Shown here in pieces: positions 58,061-64,000 of a stretch of DNA of 64,000 bases. A model generated the notes under the pieces. It saw only the letters and a program-made list of their open reading frames with translations, was not told the DNA's origin and did not search any database. How positions within the stretch are numbered: position 1 is the first letter of the stretch; every line of letters starts with the position of its first letter. The translations under genes were made by a program, and so were the position numbers. Source of the stretch: Nomia melanderi (Eukaryota > Arthropoda > Insecta > Hymenoptera > Halictidae); NCBI RefSeq assembly GCF_051020985.1, contig NC_135008.1:3534001-3598000 (forward strand). The letters are read 5' to 3'.

Positions 58061-61000
58061 CGAGCGATGGGAGCCGAGGGCCGCGTGTGTACGCGCGCAG
58101 GAACGCCGTTCCCTCTCTCGCAATCGCGCTTTGACAGTCGCTGACGAGTCCATCAGTTCGGTGTATTTGCATCTTTACGAGCTGGCTGCGTTCTCGCGGG
58201 CCGCACCTGTACGACCACCAGAGATCGACCGACGTTTCCGACCGTGCGCGTCTGTCTTCGGGCGATGCTGTAACCTGGTTCGCTCGACGCGCTCCTTCCC
58301 GTCCGTCCCTTCTGCCCCCTGCTCTACGCAGCCGCTCCTCCTTGGCTTTCTTACCCCGTGCCAGACCGAACCGTCTGTCTTCCACCCGTTCCTCGTTACA
58401 TTTCTAGCGGTAATTTCAATTTCCGCGCGGGGAATAGAAGTTGCGGCTCCCGACGACGTGCATCGCGCGGGAATGGAACGCGGTAACGATATTCGCGGCG
58501 CGTACCCTTTCTTTGTAGCGAGTTCGAACGAGCTGTGAACCTGGCGATGCCAATGATGACAGAGACCAGAAATTCAAGTATAAATTCGCAGCCCTTGTTC
58601 CTGGTCGCTAGGGATCTATCGTGTTGCTTTTCGATATCGAGTTCCATCAGTATTATAACCTACGAATCTCGAACTCAAGCAGAGTCAGTAACCATGACGA
58701 AACGCAGAGTTCCATAGCGCTTGGACGACGAATGAGAAGCTACAGTTGTCGCTCGCAAGGAAGACAGCGGCACGAACCCGCGAGACCTAAGAAAAAGCGG
58801 AAAGTCGTGGAGCGAGAGGAACGGCTGGGATCGCACGAAAGGAAAAAGAGAAGAGAACCAGAGGAGAGGCCAGATAGGAGAGATGGAACGGAGTAAAGTG
58901 CAGATCGTACTCGTCGTCCGGTTGCCAGGCAACGCGCTAATTAGCCCACCCAGCTCTTTGGAGTGGATACTCGACGGTACTTGCTAGCCCCCCTCCGCCC
59001 CTCTCTGTCCCTGGCTCGACGGTCCGCCACTGTCTTTGTCAGCCGGTGAGCCGGGATAGTGACATCGTACCGGCAGGATCGTTAACGCGACCGGGATCGC
59101 GAACCGGTCGATCGATCGGGGAAATCGTCGAAATCGGCCGGTTTTCCGAGAGCGATCCGTGAACCCGGCGGCACCGGGGAATCCTTTCGCAACGGTGGAT
59201 CGATGGAAAGCCGTAAAATTCGATCGTAAGAGCGGCCCGTCGATTCCTTTTCCGTTGGCCGGCGGTTCGCCCCGGCGTTCCTTTATTTGTTTACGGGGAA
59301 CATCGATGCCCCATCTAATTATAGGACGGAAATTGAACGCGCGGCTGGGGTCAACGTGTAATACGCGGGCCCGTCCAGCCCGTTACCGGTAATAGATACT
59401 GATTGGAAATTATCGTTATTAGCCGGCCGCAGAAAAATCCCCCGACGAACTCGTGCTGCCAGGATTTACGCTCCCTGCCGGGGAACGTCGAAACCCCTTC
59501 CGAGCCAATCGTTTCGCGTCTTCTCGCCGCGCCGGTGATCTCGTGTTACTGTTTCCCCACGGAACACCTCTGAATCGCGGATCGAAAAAATCGCCGACGG
59601 AGCGGGGCGAGGCGAGCGCTGCGCCGCAACTGAAATATCGAACACACTATACCGATATAAGTAATCCTACGGCGCGTTAAAGGTTAAGAAAGAATTTAAT
59701 ATCTCCGCGCGATCACGAACTGCATTGTGGTCTTAAACACCACCCGGTTGAAACAACAAAGCCACTCGCTCCCCAGCTGCGTGAGAAATTTTAATAGAAA
59801 CCTCATTTAGTTTTATAATCGATAGGCTCGTTCGTAGTCTTTCATACTTTTCATATGGCACCTTGCGCCACCGTTGTCACGCGACCTATGGAAATGTTCG
59901 CAATAAAGCTGACGGGACGCGCGGATTTTCACGCGAATCTCTATTCTCACGCGCGTGCGGTAGAATTGTTTCGATTATCCAAAGCGTTCCCCGTACTCGC
60001 CGAGATCACTCGTCGACGTTGGGACTTGATCTTGTCTCGCGATCGCGCGAAACCGGCCAGACGGTTACGCAGACGAAATTTCGGATCAAGGTTCCGGATT
60101 TCGTAAAGGAGATTAGTCGCGTAAACTCGCCTGCTTGCGCAAGGGTCCACGTTACCAGCTCATCGACTTGTTATTCAAGGATCCCGCGTCCGCGAGTACG
60201 CGCGAGTTCGACAAACCTATCCATTCCGACGATTACTCACTCGATGTCCGACCGATTCCAGTTTACGGCTAGAATTCCCGAGTTACGTAAAGCGGCGTCT
60301 CGTTTTTTGCATTCGGCAGCATACAGAGGAGCGATTCCCAACGAGGTTCTGCTCAGTTTCGATTACTCCGCGGCGAAAATCGTTTTCGATCTGTCCGATC
60401 TCGACGCCGCGCGCGGCCATTCTTCGCTTAAGTAGCCGTCCTCCCGTCGATGCCTCCATTCGGAGCCGAACGGTGGCAAAAGAATAAGGTCCCGGAGGAA
60501 TCTCTGCCGTGGCATCCGCTCGTCTGTTTTGTCGGCGCTTCAAGCTGTGAAATTGCTCCGACTTATCATTCGAGCTAACGAGTCCGTAACCGTCTTCACA
60601 CTTCACACTCCTCTCGCGCTGTCTATTCTCCGCGCCTTCCTCGCAGCGGCGGCGCAGCAGAGGGACCGGACTTCCCACGAATCGAACGGAAATCCCAAAA
60701 TTCACGACCGTTCGAATCGTCGAACGAACGAACGAGAAAAGATCGAGGGAACCTAGAGCAGAGCGGAGGATTACTTAGCATATAAAGGATTCTATTAACT
60801 ACCGAGTAAAACAAGAATTTCATTAAAGTTCCTCGAAGCTTTTACTGCAGCCCATTCCGAGCATAAATGCACCCAATCTGCTCTCCAATCGTTATACACA
60901 GAATTTCGATAATGTTTATTATCCGAACAGTATGCATAGCACGGTAATGAGCAGCGAGCGCCGCATTATTCGAGCTGAAGTTACGATTAACCCAGATTCC

Positions 61001-61285
61001 GATTATCGAGCCGCAAGATGATCGTCGACGGCAATGGGGAATCAATGTAATGGACGAATCATCGAGTGCCAGCGAATAATTCGAACGTTCGCGGTGGGAA
61101 TCGTAGTTCAGCGCGATAGGTGCCGGCGCCTTTGGTTCCAGCCGATCAAGAAAGAATCTTCGCCGGGCTTGTCACCTCGTGGAACGCCGGGCGGTTTCGA
61201 GGGATGGCCGATCGCCTGTAATTTGTGCCTCGACCGACATCGATGGCTCTCATTGTTGTCCGATCTTGCGGCCTTACGACGCGCA

Positions 61286-61299
61286 CGCGCGCGCGCGCG
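61286..61299. repeat. (CG)n run
   Basis: Alternating CG tract. Confidence 0.8.
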
Positions 61300-62383
61300 T
61301 CGATCCGCCGCCCGGTTTTTTCTGGATCTCGATTAACGCGTCGATCGCTCTGCCAACATTCATAAAATTCCGTGAAAGACATTCGACAGGGCACTTTGTT
61401 CCCTTATCCCGGTTAAATTGCGCGCGATTCCGAGCCGATACCGCCGCGACCGGCGGAAACAAAGTCGAAAGACGGAGCGGAGATTTGAATTTTTCATTCC
61501 GATCGCGGCAGAAAGATCGCTGATTCGGATCTCACGCATTAACAAAGTGCGGCGTGTACATTATGCGCTACCGGTGTGCAGCGTTGCGTGAAACATGTTA
61601 ATGAATGTATTTGGGTTAATATACATTTCAATTTCTGCGTCTTCCCTCTCGACCGGCGTGCAATTTCTCTTATCATTACCAACATTCGGGCAGTGATTAC
61701 TGTAATTACAGTAAGCTCAAAAGAGCCGAAAAATTCGCCGGCCGTCCGCAATAACCGTGTCCCCTTTCGTCGGGGCGGCGTTCCGACGCCGCGGAAACGC
61801 GCCGCAAACAGCTGCGCGTCTCGAAATAACGCGCGAGAAGTTAATAAATGCCATCTGCGAAATATCGCCTCGGGAAACGTCAAAGCGTCTTCATAAACGT
61901 CGAACCGCGGAGTCGCGTCGACGCTATGGTTTTCCTTTAAACCGCGGATTCGTCGTGTCCCCGTTAATCGTCTTCGGTCGACGACGCTCGGGTGTCCGGC
62001 GCAATGATACCCGCTCGCTGGAACAGTTATTAGATCCGAGCCTCCGGCAACTGTTGCCTGTAACTGCTCGTTGGAGCCGGCCGGTTGTCGTATTTGCAAA
62101 CGCGCCCGTTATCATTAATCACCGATTATTTCATCGTGACGCTGACGCGCGGCGATACGCCGCTTTCATTCACGATTACAAGGCGGCTCAAGAATTTCAC
62201 CCGGTTTCCACGAGGGTCGGGGTTCCTCTGCAACGCACGAATTCCGAATAATAACGAAAACATTGGAAACGACCTATTTAGGATTGGATAATATTCGTAG
62301 ATTTCTACGTGAACGTCAAACTTATTATTCAACAATCCTAAGATTTATCCAATGATAAATTTCTATATTTGACAATCTTCGAT

Positions 62384-62646
62384 CAACTTTTATTATATGT
62401 AGTATAGGAAGATTCTCCAATTGCTTTATACAAGGTATCTATCTTGTTACACTAATAGTAATTCAGTTTTAGCATACTAAAATATCCTGAGCCTTCGCTC
62501 GAAATGTCACGGATGTCAACTTTTATTATATGTAGTATAGGAAGATTCTCCAATTGCTTTATACAAGGTATCTATCTTGTTACACTAATAGTAATTCAAT
62601 TTTAGCATACCGAAATATCCTGAGCCTTCGCTCAAAATGTCACGGA
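62384..62646 (+). repeat. 133-bp tandem duplication
   Basis: Two adjacent units start at 62384 and 62517, each beginning CAACTTTTATTATATGTAG and ending near ATGTCACGGA. Only about four differences were counted over 130 bp, so the duplication is recent. It is AT-rich and noncoding. Confidence 0.9.
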
Positions 62647-64000
62647 CCACCGAGTTTAAGTGATCCTGTAGAGTGAACCGGACGCTCATGCCAAGAATCC
62701 GGGTATAAGCCCGCCGGCTCCGTTACATTAAAAGCTTATTCATCGCGGGCCGACATTGTCAACCGTTTTCATCGTGACGACTGAAACTTCAAGGGGTTTT
62801 AATTGCGCGAAGGTCGCCGCCGCTCAATCGTCCCCGATGACTGTCGACAATCGATGTTACAAGCGACGCGTCCTCGTCCCGTGGGACGCGACAACAGTGA
62901 CGTAACGACTCGACAATGAGACCGGCGCGATGGAGAAGGACGGTCCGTGCGGTTTTCGATCCGCAGGATCGCGATCTCGCGGTCGTCCCCCAGCTGTCGG
63001 GCATCCGATCGGTTAACGATTTCATATTCTCATTCTTGTTATTATTGGCGAGCGTGCCGGCCCTCTCGTTCGTCCGGCGAGCTTAGCAATCCCGAGCGGC
63101 AGGACGTAATTGTCGCTATTTTTCGAGAGTGACGCGCTGCGACGCTCACAACGAGACACGATTATCCCGCTGGCAGCGCCGGAGCACTTCTACCTGCTCT
63201 CGCCGGGTGATTATCGCTGCCTACGACGCGTCTTCGAGACATCAACCTTCATTGTTGCGATTGATTCTCGATTAGGGACTTTCAGCGGCGATCAGAGGTT
63301 AAGCCTGATCAGAGACCTGCCAATTATAGGAACGTTTAGCGGCGACTACAATTCTAATTATCCGTAGTCCCGTTTACCGAGAACCTAAGATCACGGTATC
63401 GATTTAAAATTCCGCTCGAAGTTCTAATGGCAGCATTTCCGACTCAGTTCTACCCGGCAGGTTTAAAATCGGCGCACAAAATTCCTCGGAAACGGCCGGT
63501 CAGAAAAAACAACGGGAGATTAGCATCTGTAACCGAGGACGGTCGCGCCGTTCACAATTTTGCGTGATCGCGGATCGATCGTTCATCGGCGATCGTCTAG
63601 CGGGGCGGAGGACGATGATTAGGTCCGGGCGCCGCGTTTAAAGGCACACATCCTTCGGGAACGATCTTCTCGCGTGCGTGCGTGTGTGGGGGAGGGGGAG
63701 AGCGAGAGACAAGATTAGAATAATAGTCGTCGCCGTGGAACCGACGTTCGACCGTCGTTTCGAGGCCCGCTTAGAGAATAGTTTGAACTGTTTAACATAA
63801 TAGCGGAGCCAGCCGGAGCCGCGCGACGGACATCGCTCCGGATTCGGAGACCCAACAATTTCGCCGGACTGTTCTCTAATGTCAACAGATTAGCCGTAAT
63901 AGTGAAATTACACGTTCGCGTAATCTCCCGCATATGGAGTCACGTCGCCTTGCCGTAATCCACGTGATCGCGCCGCATCCGGCCCCCATCTTCCCCGTCC
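62647..64000. other. No gene recognised
   Basis: Noncoding to the window end. A G-rich run GTGTGGGGGAGGGGGAGAG occurs near 63690. No gene or repeat beyond that. Confidence 0.45.

Larger units (their letters stand above)
56666..62383. other. No gene recognised; simple repeats
   Basis: Almost 6 kb of mostly GC-rich noncoding sequence with a GGGGGC run (58037-58060) and a CG run (61286-61299). Long frames at 57584-58144, 58020-58538, 59863-60435 and 61539-62099 were read and judged chance. Confidence 0.45.

Noticed and set aside
58786..58806. Peptide PKKKRKV, identical to the classic SV40-type nuclear localisation signal, in a Lys/Arg/Glu-rich frame.
   Set aside because: The surrounding purine-rich plus strand produces Lys, Arg and Glu codons by composition. 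There is no codon bias, no good splice acceptor, and only a poor donor (GGA/GTAAAG).
59863..60435. 190-codon frame whose C-terminal part loosely recalls the end of LINE reverse-transcriptase proteins.
   Set aside because: No catalytic motif, no upstream polymerase sequence, no poly(A) or target duplication, and the resemblance is only impressionistic.
1..64000. tRNA, rRNA, CRISPR, bacterial operons, or an intact transposase gene anywhere in the window.
   Set aside because: No T-loop consensus with a matching cloverleaf, no direct-repeat/spacer pattern, no ribosome-binding-site-led gene series, and no DDE or DDD transposase motifs were seen in the frames read.

Overview
This is eukaryotic DNA, most likely an insect and possibly a hymenopteran such as a bee. 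That placement is an inference from base composition and element types, because no diagnostic gene was recognised. It rests on three observations. There is no compact gene layout on either strand. The background is a GC-rich, CpG-rich mosaic cut by short AT-rich islands. Those islands mostly coincide with small non-autonomous DNA transposons flanked by TTAA, with termini of the type CCCTTTGCNNTC or CACTANNNTTAC, which is the piggyBac pattern. The window reads as intergenic or intronic sequence around one or more genes with very long introns. Nearly all open frames are what chance gives at this GC content.

Protein-coding content is very sparse. The best candidate is a 62-codon internal exon at 20839-21024 (+), with a CAG acceptor, a GTAAGA donor, an open phase-0 frame and high GC3. 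A weaker candidate is a short ORF starting at 55542 (+) with a biased first 20 codons. Neither product was recognised, and no tRNA, rRNA or known microRNA was found.

Mobile DNA dominates what can be annotated. TTAA-flanked MITE-like elements fall into families labelled A to J here (working names only): A at 1357, 10294, 34226 and 37536; B at 3540, 6125 and 12074; C at 3756 and 49626; D at 27194 and 49698, with relatives at 12269 and 34788; E at 8277 and 42106; F at 18421; G at 36338 and 40813; H at 34562; I at 35898; J at 18866. Two related LTR-like copies lie at 32973-33393 and 52562-52976; the first is flanked by a 5-bp duplication CTTAT. A possible Tc1/mariner end sits at 53719.

Other structure includes an 88-bp tandem array with an inverted partial copy (46861-47201), a three-copy repeat of about 180 bp (56091-56665), a recent 133-bp tandem pair (62384-62646), a diverged duplicated noncoding block (4336-6605), a second duplicated noncoding motif (7950 and 9197), and several microsatellites. 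The two most interesting observations are a microRNA-precursor-like hairpin at 42409-42478 and a short palindrome at a nearly fixed distance from one terminus in six TTAA element families.
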